Shown: positions 51,522-60,640 of the stretch, piece by piece | Numbering within the stretch: the first letter of the stretch is position 1 | Layout: the number at the start of each line of letters is the position of its first letter | Assembly (NCBI RefSeq): GCF_051628905.1 | Contig: NZ_CP157575.1 | Coordinates: 1-64,000 of the forward strand | DNA length: 64,000 nt | Direction: 5' to 3' | From: Asaia sp037151935 | Lineage (GTDB): Bacteria > Pseudomonadota > Alphaproteobacteria > Acetobacterales > Acetobacteraceae | Notes under the pieces: generated by a model | The model's database searches: none | Seen by the model: only the letters and a program-made list of their open reading frames with translations | Told to the model about the DNA's origin: nothing | Translations under genes and position numbers: made by a program

Positions 51522-52676
51522 TCACGACGCCGTCTGATCGATCTCTTTCTCGTAGATGCGATGGAGCTTGTTGGGTTCCGGCACCAGGCGTTTGACTAGG
51601 TTGAGCATCGGGGTATTCGTTTCGAGAATCCAACCCAACTCGACGGATTTATAGGGAAGTGTTGCCCGGCGGCGGATCAGCTCGTCGATCGCCAGAGAGG
51701 GCATGAGCGCCCCGAGCAGAGTGCCGCGCACCTTGTGAGATACTCCGAGCAGGATCACGCGGGCTGATTCGAAACGATGAGAGAGAAGGCGCGCACCCAG
51801 CTTTGCCCAGCCAAGGGGAGACGGCGCCCCATCGATGTCACGCACGATGTCGAAGATATTGGGTACCATGAGCGCCATGGCAGCAGGCTCGCCAGCGTGG
51901 TCGATCTGCACGTAATGCTCAGGGCGGAGCACGAGCTTCAGCTGTTCGATCAGTCCCGTCATTTCGTAGGATTGAAGCGGCACGAAATTATAGGTGTCCG
52001 CCCAGGCGTCATTATAGAGCGAACGAAGCACCTCGCCCTGAGCGGTGATCTGCTTCTTCGAGAGATGCGATACGGTCACGTCACCAAGCTTGCCCTGACC
52101 GGGCTTGAGCGCGCCCGGCACAATATGTCTGTCGTCGAGGTCGTCGGTGAGGTCGAGCTTGAAGGTGAGCAGATCGCGACCTGTCTCGAAACCGAGCGAT
52201 TCGATGATCCCGTGCAGCTCGGGGGGATGCCAGGGTGTGCCGATCATAGGGGCTTCTGTCTGGCCTTTGATCATAAGCCCAGACTCTCCGTGATAGCCGA
52301 GTGTCACGGGCCCGCGCATACGGGCCATACCCTGATCGCGCAGCCAGAGTTCTGCCGTGTCGAGCAGGGCCTTGACGATAGGCTTCTCAGGCAGGGCATC
52401 GAGTGCACCGAACCAGCCGATTTTCTCATCCCAGGCTTCGAGTGCCTTGCCGTCGACGACGGCAGAAATGCGTCCCACAACCACGCCATCGCGCCAAGCC
52501 ATGAAATAACGCACCGAAGCATGGCGGAAAATGCCGTTGCGCTTGGGGTTGAGCAGATCGTTCTGCTCCATATCCAGCGGCGGCATGTAGCCTTCGCATC
52601 CCTTATAGAGGACGCGGGGAAGCTGCGTGAACAGCTTGAGTTCCTTGCGAGAGATAACCGGTCTCACGGTTATCAT
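51522..52676 (-). CDS. GNAT-fold hypothetical protein
   Basis: The 384-residue soluble protein is of a conserved bacterial family without a settled function. It looks like two acyltransferase-type (GNAT-like) halves: the first has FMAWRDGVVVGRISAVVDGK near 58 and ALLDTAELWLRDQGMARMRG near 104, the second YVQIDHAGEPAAMALMVP near 277. PMIGTPWHPPELHGIIESLG near 146 is strongly conserved in this group as I remember it. Start at MITVRPVIS; no good ribosome-binding site is seen, and 70 further upstream residues are open but atypical. It is divergent from the SDR gene. Confidence 0.75.
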   Translation of the reverse strand: MITVRPVISRKELKLFTQLPRVLYKGCEGYMPPLDMEQNDLLNPKRNGIFRHASVRYFMAWRDGVVVGRISAVVDGKALEAWDEKIGWFGALDALPEKPIVKALLDTAELWLRDQGMARMRGPVTLGYHGESGLMIKGQTEAPMIGTPWHPPELHGIIESLGFETGRDLLTFKLDLTDDLDDRHIVPGALKPGQGKLGDVTVSHLSKKQITAQGEVLRSLYNDAWADTYNFVPLQSYEMTGLIEQLKLVLRPEHYVQIDHAGEPAAMALMVPNIFDIVRDIDGAPSPLGWAKLGARLLSHRFESARVILLGVSHKVRGTLLGALMPSLAIDELIRRRATLPYKSVELGWILETNTPMLNLVKRLVPEPNKLHRIYEKEIDQTAS

Positions 52677-52911
52677 ACCCGTTGTCTGTGTGCAGTCGAA
52701 AGCAAGAAGGCTGCCCGGATCGTCGTTACGCTGATCGGTCTGGCGTGGCTCGATGGCGGAGCGGGAAGTGACCACTCGGTCAGCGACAAGCGCGTCGGTT
52801 ACAATCTGGCGGGAATCTGCTGCGTCCGGCAAGGTGAACTCTCTATTGCAATAGGCCGGTCGGTCCTTATGGCTTAACCGGAACATACCTTAATTGACGA
52901 AAGCGCGGTGA

Positions 52912-53718
52912 ATGTCACGTCCAGAACGGTTTGCAAAGGCACAGTATGTGCCCAGTCATGCCCTTATCACCGGCGCCTCCGGCGGTCTGGGGCGGGCACT
53001 GGCTCTGCATTATGCCCGAGCGGGCACGCATCTCACGCTCTGGGGGCGCAACGAGCAGAGGCTGGAGGCCGTTGCGGCGTCCTGCCGCCAGCAGGGGAGC
53101 GAAGTGACCTGCCATGTTCTCGCTCTGACCGATCTCGATGCCGGTATCGCTCTTTTTCGAAAGGATGACTCGCGCCTTCCCGTCGATCTGCTCATTCTCA
53201 ATGCCGGGGTCTCCGATATCCGACCTGAGGGCTCGGTAACCGAGACAGTCGAGGCGGTGAAGGAGGCGGCTCTCGTCAATTATGCCGCTCCGGTCACCCT
53301 GGCGACCGAGGCAGCATCCGCCATGGCGTTGAGAAAACAGGGGCGTATCGTGTTTATGGGCTCCGTAGCCGCGCATCACGATCTGCCTTTTGCCTCGGCC
53401 TACAGCAGCTCCAAAGCCGGTCTGAGCCGTTTTGCCACCTGTCTTCACGCTGCTATGGCGCCTCACAAGGTGGGCGTGACGCTCATAGAGCCCGGCTATA
53501 TCGATACCGCGATGAGCCGCAGACTGGATGGCGCGAGACCATTCCTCGTTTCGGCCGAGAAGGCAGCAGCGCTGATTGCCGAGGCCGCAGCACGCAAGCG
53601 CGCCGTGCTGATCTTTCCCCGGCTTTTCACTCTGCTCAAGCTTGTTTCCATTCTGGTGCCTCGACCGATCGCTCACCGCCTGCTGCGTCTGGCGAAAGTG
53701 AAACAGAAAGCGCTCTGA
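52912..53718 (+). CDS. Short-chain dehydrogenase/reductase (SDR) family oxidoreductase
   Basis: A 268-residue classical SDR. The NAD(P)-binding GASGGLGRALALHYARAGTH is near 22, with WGRNEQRL following; the Arg after the second strand suggests NADP(H). LILNAGVSD is near 91 and the catalytic Ser, Tyr and Lys are in FMGSVAAH and SAYSSSKAGLSR near 150-170. The substrate is unknown. After about 215 the C-terminus is longer and hydrophobic (LLKLVSILVPRP), perhaps a membrane-contact segment, as in SDRs that act on lipids. It stands alone before glk. Confidence 0.88.
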   Translation: MSRPERFAKAQYVPSHALITGASGGLGRALALHYARAGTHLTLWGRNEQRLEAVAASCRQQGSEVTCHVLALTDLDAGIALFRKDDSRLPVDLLILNAGVSDIRPEGSVTETVEAVKEAALVNYAAPVTLATEAASAMALRKQGRIVFMGSVAAHHDLPFASAYSSSKAGLSRFATCLHAAMAPHKVGVTLIEPGYIDTAMSRRLDGARPFLVSAEKAAALIAEAAARKRAVLIFPRLFTLLKLVSILVPRPIAHRLLRLAKVKQKAL

Positions 53719-53843
53719 GCGAGAATTGTGACCCAAGGTGTTGACGCCGGCCGGATAGACTGCAACTTCTTGCCCAAGAAACGCCTGATCGTCAGCCAAG
53801 GCTGGTTCGTGTTCGGGCATCTCCCCGCAAAATGGAGCAAGTG

Positions 53844-54818
53844 ATGCAGGATATTGTCACCGTCGATATTGGAGGCACGAACGCGCGGTTCGCGATCGCC
53901 AAGGTCGATCAGGGGCGTGTTGTCGAGCTTGGTGAAGCGACAACGCTGCGCACGGCAGATCATGCGAGCCTTGCCCTCGCCTGGGAGGCCTTCGGTCGCG
54001 CGATCGATCGCGAGTTACCGCGCTATGCCGGTATCGCCATCGCCTGCCCGATCCAGGGCGAAACGCTCAAGATGACCAACAACCCCTGGATCATCCAGCC
54101 TGCCATGCTGGCAGAGCGTCTGCACCTTGAAGACTTCACGCTCGTGAACGATTTCGGTGCTGTCGGTCACGCCGTGGCCCAGATCGACGATCAGTATCTG
54201 GAGCATCTCTGCGGACCTGACCGCCCTTTGCCCACCGAGGGTACGACCACCATCGTTGGGCCAGGCACGGGCCTCGGGGCTGCCTGTCTGCTGCGTCGCA
54301 AGGGGCAGTATTTCGTGATCGAGACCGAGGGCGGCCATATCGATTTCGCCCCGCTCGATGAATTCGAAGACAAGATCCTGCGTGCGCTCCGCCGCCGTTT
54401 CCGCCGCGTATCCGCCGAGCGTATCGTCTCCGGCCCCGGCCTGACCAATCTTTATGAAATCATTGCCGAGATGCAGGGCCTGCCCATCACCATGCGCGAC
54501 AACAAGGCGCTTTGGGAAATGGCCATGGAAGGCCGTGACTCGATGGCGGCTGCCGCGCTCGAGCGCTTCTTCCTGTCTCTCGGCGCCGTTGCAGGCGATC
54601 TCGCACTCGCCCATCGCGCGCAAGGCGTCGTCATTGCCGGTGGGCTCGGCCTGCGTGTGGCCGACAAGCTGCCGCATTCGGGATTTGCCGAGCGTTTTGT
54701 CGCCAAGGGGCGTTTCGAGAGCATGATGGGCGATATGCCCGTGAAAATTATCACCCATCCGCAGCCCGGCCTGTTCGGCGCGGCCGCTGCCTTTGCCTCG
54801 GATCACCCGCAACTTTGA
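53844..54818 (+). CDS. glk: Glucokinase
   Basis: Phosphorylates glucose to glucose-6-phosphate with ATP. The 324-residue protein has the phosphate-1 motif DIVTVDIGGTNARFAIAK near 3-20, LVNDFGAVGHAV near 100 with the catalytic Asp, GPGTGLGAAC near 142 and ETEGGHIDFAP near 163, the marks of the E. coli-type Glk family. GGAG lies eight bases before the ATG at 53844; an ATG four codons upstream contains that site and is less likely. Its transcript ends at the hairpin at 54951. Confidence 0.93.
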   Translation: MQDIVTVDIGGTNARFAIAKVDQGRVVELGEATTLRTADHASLALAWEAFGRAIDRELPRYAGIAIACPIQGETLKMTNNPWIIQPAMLAERLHLEDFTLVNDFGAVGHAVAQIDDQYLEHLCGPDRPLPTEGTTTIVGPGTGLGAACLLRRKGQYFVIETEGGHIDFAPLDEFEDKILRALRRRFRRVSAERIVSGPGLTNLYEIIAEMQGLPITMRDNKALWEMAMEGRDSMAAAALERFFLSLGAVAGDLALAHRAQGVVIAGGLGLRVADKLPHSGFAERFVAKGRFESMMGDMPVKIITHPQPGLFGAAAAFASDHPQL

Positions 54819-54950
54819 CCCTGACGCGGCGGCCCATGCCCTTGGGCGATCAAGGCGCAGCAGGCTGAGACCGGGCGACCGGGTGTTCTGGGCGCCGTTC
54901 AAGTAAGTCGTTAGTCATATTAAGAAATACGAGCAGTTCATCGTTATGAA

Positions 54951-54974
54951 GCCCGGCCTCAGGTCGGGCTTTTG
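54951..54974 (+). terminator. Intrinsic terminator downstream of glk
   Basis: AGCCCGGCC (54951-54959) pairs with GGTCGGGCT (54963-54971), with one G-T pair, around TCA, followed by TTT then G. Confidence 0.8.
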
Positions 54975-55067
54975 TCGTTTGTCGGTCTCTGGCAGACGCT
55001 ATCGTTACTTCAGGTTAGTGCCGCTTGCCTGCTGTCAAGAAAATGTGCTTTTGCGTGGCAGCAATCT

Positions 55068-55100
55068 TTGCTTACACCCTTAATAATTACAATAATGTAA
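55068..55100 (+). promoter_or_regulatory. Candidate dctA promoter with overlapping palindrome
   Basis: TTGCTT (55068-55073) and AATAAT (55091-55096), 17 bases apart, make a plausible sigma-70 promoter 49 bases before dctA. TTACA-ATAA-TGTAA (55087-55100) is a perfect palindrome over the -10, and an extra TTACA lies at 55072-55076, so repressor control is likely. Confidence 0.45.
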
Positions 55101-55144
55101 CCTGAGCGCAGCATTCCGGGCGTGATCGGACATAAAGGCCAGAT

Positions 55145-56491
55145 ATGAAAATCGTTCCGACCACAGAGAGCACAGAAGCGCCGCGCGCAGGGGCCAAGCG
55201 TAAACCTTTTTATACGCACACCTATTTTCAGGTGCTTTTTGCGATTGTCGTCGGGTCTCTGATCGGCCATTTCGAGCCGCAGACCGGGCAGGCGCTTCGC
55301 CCCTTCGGCGATGGCTTTATCCGTCTGGTGAAGATGATCATCCCGCCCGTGATCTTTCTTACGATCGTGACCGGCATTGCGGGCATGCGGGATCTGCGTG
55401 CGGTGGCGCGCGTCGCAGGCAAGACCTTCGGTTATTTTCTTTTCTTCTCGACGCTCGCCCTGATCGTCGGGCTGATCACCGCCAATGTCATCCGCCCTGG
55501 CGCAGGTATCCACGCTAAAATCGGGGCAGCGGGCGAGTATAGCGCGAGTGTCGCGGGGTATATCGGCAAGGCGCATGAAAGCAGCGTCACCGAGTTCGTG
55601 CTGAACATCATCCCGGATACCTTCGTATCGGCTCTGACGACCGGTAACATCCTTCAGGCGCTGTTTGTCGCTATTCTGACCGGTATCGGCCTCGCGCTCA
55701 TGGGTGAGAGAGGCGCACGCGTCTATGACGTGCTCGAAGAGATATCGGCGGTCGCTTTTCGTATCGTCGCCATTCTGATGAAAGCCGCACCGATCGGTGC
55801 CTTTGGCGCGATGGCGTTCACGGTTGGCAAATATGGCGCCAGCAGCCTTGCCGATCTCGCCACGCTCGTTGTCACCTTTTATCTGACCGCCATCGTTTTT
55901 GTTGTCGTCGTTCTTGGGGTCGTCGGTCGCCTGGCCGGGTTCTCCATTCTGCGTCTGATCGCCTATCTGCGCGCGGAGTTGCTGCTTGTTCTGGGCACGT
56001 CGTCTTCAGAGAGTGCCCTGCCGAGCCTGATGGCCAAGATGGAGCAGGCCGGTTGCCCCAAGAGCATCGTCGGGCTGGTTGTGCCGATGGGTTATTCGTT
56101 CAACCTCGATGGCACCAATATCTATATGACGCTTGCGGCGCTGTTCATCGCGCAGGCTTATGACATTCATCTCAGCTTCGGTCAGCAGATCCTGCTGCTC
56201 GGCATGGCCATGTTGTCGTCGAAGGGCGCCGCCGGCGTGACGGGGGCAGGGTTCATCACCCTGGCCGCCACGCTGTCCATCCTGCCCACCATACCGGTTG
56301 CCGGTATCGCGCTCATTCTTGGTGTCGATCGTTTCATGAGCGAATGCCGCAGCCTGACCAATTTCATCGGCAATGCCGTGGCGACGATTGTCGTCGCCCG
56401 ATGGGAAGGTGTGCTCGATCGAGATCGACTGGCCCAGGCTCTGGGCGCTCACGGTTCCGGCCTTGCCGCCCCACCTGTCATTCCCGAGTAA
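55145..56491 (+). CDS. dctA: C4-dicarboxylate:cation symporter DctA
   Basis: DctA takes up succinate, fumarate and malate with protons or sodium. Its 448 residues form the dicarboxylate/amino-acid:cation symporter fold with eight helices and two re-entrant loops: the serine-rich hairpin TSSSESALPSLMAKM near 287 and MGYSFNLDGTNIYMTLAALF near 316 with the substrate and ion ligands. It is preceded by a palindrome-bearing promoter and followed 18 bases later by a porin gene. The DctB/DctD sensor pair is not in the window. Confidence 0.93.
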   Translation: MKIVPTTESTEAPRAGAKRKPFYTHTYFQVLFAIVVGSLIGHFEPQTGQALRPFGDGFIRLVKMIIPPVIFLTIVTGIAGMRDLRAVARVAGKTFGYFLFFSTLALIVGLITANVIRPGAGIHAKIGAAGEYSASVAGYIGKAHESSVTEFVLNIIPDTFVSALTTGNILQALFVAILTGIGLALMGERGARVYDVLEEISAVAFRIVAILMKAAPIGAFGAMAFTVGKYGASSLADLATLVVTFYLTAIVFVVVVLGVVGRLAGFSILRLIAYLRAELLLVLGTSSSESALPSLMAKMEQAGCPKSIVGLVVPMGYSFNLDGTNIYMTLAALFIAQAYDIHLSFGQQILLLGMAMLSSKGAAGVTGAGFITLAATLSILPTIPVAGIALILGVDRFMSECRSLTNFIGNAVATIVVARWEGVLDRDRLAQALGAHGSGLAAPPVIPE

Positions 56492-56509
56492 GAGGCGGGG
56501 TTCGGAATC

Positions 56510-58036
56510 ATGGCGTTCAGTTTTTCGCCCCATGCTTGCCTCCGGTCTCTCGGCTTGGCAACGACCGCTCTTTGCCTGTGGGGCGCGATGTCCCAGGCAC
56601 AGGCACAACAGGGGCATAACCCTGCGCCCGACCCCGCCTCGCAGACGCGTGCGCCGGCCGAGCCTGCGGTTAGTACCTATCCCGCCCCTGCGGCTGGAGA
56701 CGGGCTGACGACTTCCGGCTATAATCTCTCACGCTGGGCCGAAGACTGGTCGAAGATGCGCTATGCGAAAAACCGCCGCGATTTTCTCGACCGTCTCAAA
56801 TTCATACCGCTCAACGGCAGGCAGAACATTTATCTTACTTTCTCCGGTGAAATGCGGCTGCGTCTGAACCAGACAAGCAACCCGAATCTCAAGAAAAACC
56901 CGGCTCAGCGTCAGGACATCATGCGTGTCGTCGGCGGTGCCGATCTGCACATCACGCGTTATTTCCGGGCTTTCGGCGAACTGGCCCATGGGGGCATCTC
57001 CGGCCCTAATATCGGCGTGCCTACCGCAAGTATGCGCAACAAGCTGGTGTTTCAGCAGTATTTTGCCGAGGCGGATGCCCCTTTGCCGGGTCTCAACGCG
57101 GGCGTGCGCTATGGTCGACAGGAATTCACCGACGGCGCCAATCTGCTGACGTCGCAGCGGGATAATAATACGCTGCGTTTTGCCCTGAACGGCACGCGTT
57201 TCTGGCTACGCGGCAAGAGACTGCGCGGCGATTTTTTCGATTTTCATTACACGCGCCTCGGACATGGTGGGACGCGTGACGACGTGATTAATCGAGATAT
57301 CCGGTTTTCGGGTGGCACGGCCGGGATCGTCATTCCGAATGATTTTCTCGGCAAATCGAAGCTCTATCTCGATCCATTCGTGTGGAGATTGCGCAATCGC
57401 CACGCTGTCTGGGGCAGTGGCCCGGCGCGTGAAGATCGGCTTTATTATGGGCTGCGCCTTTGGGGCGATGTCGACCGTCTGACGGTAGACTGGGTCGCCA
57501 ATTATCAGGGTGGTCACTATGACGGGCGGCGCATTGAGGCGTTTCAGATCTTTCTGGCGCAGACCTATCGCCTGGGCGCCGGGCGCACCGCCCCTCGTAT
57601 CGGCCTGCATGGGGATTATGCCAGCGGCGGCGGTGCTTTCGGCAAAGGAACGCTGCGCAACGCCTATGCCCCTTTCGGGAATAACATCTATTACAGCTAT
57701 CAGCTTTTCCTGACCCCTACGAACCTGATCGCCCTCGCGCCAAATATAACCGTCTCTCCGATCGAGAGCCTGCGTCTGACGCTCGAGCATCAGTTCGCCT
57801 GGCGTGCGAGCCTGACCGATGCGGTCTATCGCGCCAATGGATCGGCCTTTTCAGGGACACAGAAAACCCATGCGAGACGCGTTGCGCAATCGACCCGTTT
57901 GCAGGGCGTCTGGACTTGGACGCCAAGACTGAGCTTTACGGGGCGCTACGAGCATCTTCAGGCAGGCCCGGCGCTGACACGGGCAGGATATAGCAGCTCG
58001 GATTTCGTGGCTGGCTGGGCCAATTACCGCTTCTGA
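56510..58036 (+). CDS. Alginate-export-type outer-membrane porin
   Basis: The 508-residue product has a signal peptide (to about 32, ending SQAQA) and a 476-residue mature part with a Pro/Ala-rich N-terminal segment (about 33-70) followed by the beta-barrel pattern of the alginate_exp family: YLTFSGEMRLRLNQTS near 104, FRAFGELAHGGISG near 153 and a terminal aromatic residue (ANYRF). These 18-stranded barrels include substrate-specific porins. Position 18 bases after dctA suggests a cotranscribed outer-membrane channel for organic acids; the substrate is inference. Confidence 0.82.
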   Translation: MAFSFSPHACLRSLGLATTALCLWGAMSQAQAQQGHNPAPDPASQTRAPAEPAVSTYPAPAAGDGLTTSGYNLSRWAEDWSKMRYAKNRRDFLDRLKFIPLNGRQNIYLTFSGEMRLRLNQTSNPNLKKNPAQRQDIMRVVGGADLHITRYFRAFGELAHGGISGPNIGVPTASMRNKLVFQQYFAEADAPLPGLNAGVRYGRQEFTDGANLLTSQRDNNTLRFALNGTRFWLRGKRLRGDFFDFHYTRLGHGGTRDDVINRDIRFSGGTAGIVIPNDFLGKSKLYLDPFVWRLRNRHAVWGSGPAREDRLYYGLRLWGDVDRLTVDWVANYQGGHYDGRRIEAFQIFLAQTYRLGAGRTAPRIGLHGDYASGGGAFGKGTLRNAYAPFGNNIYYSYQLFLTPTNLIALAPNITVSPIESLRLTLEHQFAWRASLTDAVYRANGSAFSGTQKTHARRVAQSTRLQGVWTWTPRLSFTGRYEHLQAGPALTRAGYSSSDFVAGWANYRF

Positions 58037-58229
58037 CGCTATGCCGGTCAGAGCCCGGCCAGAGCGACCGGTATCGCTGAACCCCTGACGCGATTGGTCG
58101 CAGGAACGCTCTGAGTAAGCCTGGCGGGAAATGTGATCTCGATTGACCCCGGATCCGGCTGCTCGGGTTTTTGAGAAGGCTGCACGGCACAGACAGGCGC
58201 GAGTGGCTCTGAGCGCAGGTGGAGGCGGG

Positions 58230-58631
58230 TTAGCGCAGTCCGAGCCGGGTTTGATACGTCACGGGGAAGAGCGACAGCGCCCGAAGCCAGGGCGTCGTGT
58301 CAGCATCGTCTTCAAGCAGCACGCAATCGACGCCGCACGTACGCAGGAACTGTGCCTGATCGGGGATCAGATGGCCCTCGGCACGGATTTCGCCAGCGAA
58401 GCCGTAATACTCACGCAGCGCGCGTGCTTGGGTCAAACCGCGACCGTCACGAAAAATAGGAAATGTGACGATGATCAGATCGAGATGATCGAGCGCCGTT
58501 CCGAGTGTTTCCACATCGAAATCAGGAGTCAGACGGATGGCGCGTGTCGTCTCGGTCATTTCTGCAACCGGCACGATTTCGAGACTCGCCGGGGCCGGGT
58601 GCCGGGCCGGGGCGAGGTCAAACTGTTTCAT
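58230..58631 (-). CDS. DUF934 protein of sulfite reduction
   Basis: A 133-residue protein of family DUF934, regularly next to sulfite reductase in proteobacteria. FPIFRDGRGLTQARALREYYG near 58-78 is the family signature. Its precise role is unknown; it is proposed to assist sulfate or sulfite assimilation. I start it at MKQFDLAPARH, overlapping the end of the reductase gene by 14 bases, so translation is coupled. It is the last gene of the cluster and converges with the porin gene. Confidence 0.88.
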   Translation of the reverse strand: MKQFDLAPARHPAPASLEIVPVAEMTETTRAIRLTPDFDVETLGTALDHLDLIIVTFPIFRDGRGLTQARALREYYGFAGEIRAEGHLIPDQAQFLRTCGVDCVLLEDDADTTPWLRALSLFPVTYQTRLGLR

Positions 58632-60288
58632 AAGCAGCTTCCTTGAAGGGGGCGTCACCGAGGCGCGTCAGGGTGTCGAGAAACTGCTCGCCCTTTTCGC
58701 GTATGCTCAGATAACGATCGACGATGCGCGCAATGGCATCGACCATATCGTCTTCCGGCAGGGCCGCCCCGAGAATATCGCCGGTGCGCGATAGCGCGTC
58801 ATCGCGTCCGCCCAACGTGATCTGAAAGAACTCTTCGCCGCGCTTGTCGACACCCAGCAGGCCGATATGCCCGACATGGTGATGACCGCAGGCATTGATG
58901 CAGCCCGAGATATTGATGCGCAGCTTGCCGATTTCCTCCTGAAGCGCGTTGTCGCCAAAGCGTGCGCTCAGTTTCTGTGCAATCGGGATCGAGCGGGCAT
59001 TGGCAAGAGCGCAATAATCGAGGCCGGGGCAGGCGACGATATCGCCGATTAGCTCGTGATTGGCATCGCCGAGCCCGATGGCGTTGAGCGCCTGCCACAG
59101 CTCCAGTAGCCGATCCTGTGCCACATGGGCCAGAACCACGTTCTGAAGATGGGTGATCCTCAGTTCGCCGAACGAGAACTGGTCGGCGAGATCGGCCAGC
59201 CGGTCGAGCTGATCCGATGTCGCATCGCCAGGAATGCCGCCTGCGGGCTTGACCGACACCGTGACGGCGATGCGCCCAGGGGCAAAATGCGGATGCGTGT
59301 TGCTGCGCACCCAGCGATCGAAAGCGATATCGCTTTGCCGGTCGCTCTTCAGGCGGGTCTCGGCATCGGCCGACGTGGTGAGATCGGGCGCGGCGAAACG
59401 CGCCTGGATGGCGGCCACTGTCTCGGGGGCGAGGCGGTAATGCTCGGGATTCATCAGCGACAATTCGTGCTCGACCGCCTTGCGGTAGCCGTCGATACCG
59501 AGCGCCTGCACCAGTATCTTGATGCGGGCCTTGTAGATGTTATCGCGCCTGCCATAGGCGTTATAGACGCGCAGAGCGGCCTCGAGCGTCATCAGCAGCT
59601 CGGATTCCGGCACGGAATCGAACAATTCATGCCCTACGAGAGGCGTGCGCCCCAATCCGCCACCCACGAAGATGCGAAACAGCGGTCCATTCTCGCCGGG
59701 GCGCGCCAGAATGCCGATATCGTGGAAACGCGCTGCCACTCGATCGTGAGGGCTGCCGGAGATGGCAATCTTGAATTTACGCGGCAGAAAGGTGAATTCC
59801 GGGTGAAGGGTCGACCACTGGCGCAGGATTTCGGCATGGACACGCGGATCCATCAACTCATCGGCGGCGGCGCCGGCGAACTGGTCGCACGTCACGTTGC
59901 GTATGCAATTGCCGCTGGTCTGGATGGCATGCATATCGACATCGGCAAGCTGACGCAGGATCTCGGGCGTGTCTTCGAGCTTGATCCAGTTGAACTGGAT
60001 GTTCTGTCTGGTAGTAAAATGCCCGTAATCGCGGTCATAGCGCCGGGCGATATGGGCGAGCTTGCGCATCTGGCGTGAGTCCAGCGTGCCATAGGGAATG
60101 GCGACCCGCAGCATATAGGCGTGGAGCTGGAGATAGAGTCCGTTCATCAGGCGCAACGGCTTGAATTCGTCTTCGGTCAGTTCGCCGCTGAGACGGCGCT
60201 GAACCTGCCCTTCGAATTCGGCGATGCGCGAGGCGAGAAACTCACGATCGGCCGTCTGATACTGGTAGAGTCCGACAGGCGCGTTCAT
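58618..60288 (-). CDS. cysI: Sulfite reductase (hemoprotein, ferredoxin-type nitrite/sulfite reductase family)
   Basis: Reduces sulfite to sulfide with siroheme and a 4Fe-4S cluster. The 556-residue protein has the ferrodoxin-like repeats (for example YGHFTTRQNIQFNWIKLED near 89) and, in its C-terminal half, the cluster cysteines CPGLDYC near 425-431 and GCINACGHHHVGH near 469, the C-x5-C and C-x3-C pattern. No flavoprotein partner (cysJ) is adjacent, so electrons probably come from a ferredoxin or a separate reductase. A gene for DUF2849 overlaps its start by four bases. Confidence 0.93.
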   Translation of the reverse strand: MNAPVGLYQYQTADREFLASRIAEFEGQVQRRLSGELTEDEFKPLRLMNGLYLQLHAYMLRVAIPYGTLDSRQMRKLAHIARRYDRDYGHFTTRQNIQFNWIKLEDTPEILRQLADVDMHAIQTSGNCIRNVTCDQFAGAAADELMDPRVHAEILRQWSTLHPEFTFLPRKFKIAISGSPHDRVAARFHDIGILARPGENGPLFRIFVGGGLGRTPLVGHELFDSVPESELLMTLEAALRVYNAYGRRDNIYKARIKILVQALGIDGYRKAVEHELSLMNPEHYRLAPETVAAIQARFAAPDLTTSADAETRLKSDRQSDIAFDRWVRSNTHPHFAPGRIAVTVSVKPAGGIPGDATSDQLDRLADLADQFSFGELRITHLQNVVLAHVAQDRLLELWQALNAIGLGDANHELIGDIVACPGLDYCALANARSIPIAQKLSARFGDNALQEEIGKLRINISGCINACGHHHVGHIGLLGVDKRGEEFFQITLGGRDDALSRTGDILGAALPEDDMVDAIARIVDRYLSIREKGEQFLDTLTRLGDAPFKEAAYETV

Positions 60289-60602
60289 GACTTCAACTCC
60301 GTGGCAAATTGCGGATGCGTCGTCGGGCCGAAAGCCCTGATGCGCTCTCTGACGCTTACTGGCGCTGCTACGGCGCCGGGGCGAACGACCACCTCATACA
60401 CACCGACCACACCATCGCTCTGAGCCGATTTTGTGGCAGAGTCGAGCGCCGATTCGTAGTCTTCCGGCGAGAGAATGGCGGCATGGGCGATCGAGCGTTG
60501 CCAGGCACCGTTGGCGTCACGCCAGACGATCAGCCCGTCTAGCAATCTGTTGGCTGTCAGCACGAGTGCCTCGCCAGCGCCTATGCGTATCGCCCGTTTC
60601 AT
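60285..60602 (-). CDS. DUF2849 protein of the sulfite reductase operon
   Basis: A 105-residue soluble protein of family DUF2849, which in alphaproteobacteria sits before sulfite reductase. LTANRLLDGLIVWRDANGAW near 15 and the AILSPEDYESALDSATKS region near 42 are typical, and VVGVYEVVV follows. The function is unknown. The ATG at 60602 is preceded by GGGAG; a GTG at 60632 would add ten residues. Its stop overlaps the reductase start by four bases. A palindrome at 60641-60674 lies just upstream. Confidence 0.85.
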   Translation of the reverse strand: MKRAIRIGAGEALVLTANRLLDGLIVWRDANGAWQRSIAHAAILSPEDYESALDSATKSAQSDGVVGVYEVVVRPGAVAAPVSVRERIRAFGPTTHPQFATELKS

Positions 60603-60640
60603 GGTCGCTCCCGCCTTGTCTGAGCTTTTCACCGCGTGGA

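Larger units (their letters stand above)
54819..55144. other. Intergenic region between glk and dctA
   Basis: 326 bases without a gene. It contains the glk terminator (54951-54974) and an AT-rich dctA promoter region with a palindrome at 55087-55100. No RNA gene recognised. Confidence 0.6.

Noticed and set aside
55055..55073. Sigma-54-like promoter TGGCAGCAATCTTTGCTT before dctA
   Set aside because: The GG and GC dinucleotides are 11 bases apart, whereas sigma-54 promoters need 10; a one-base change of spacing normally abolishes function.
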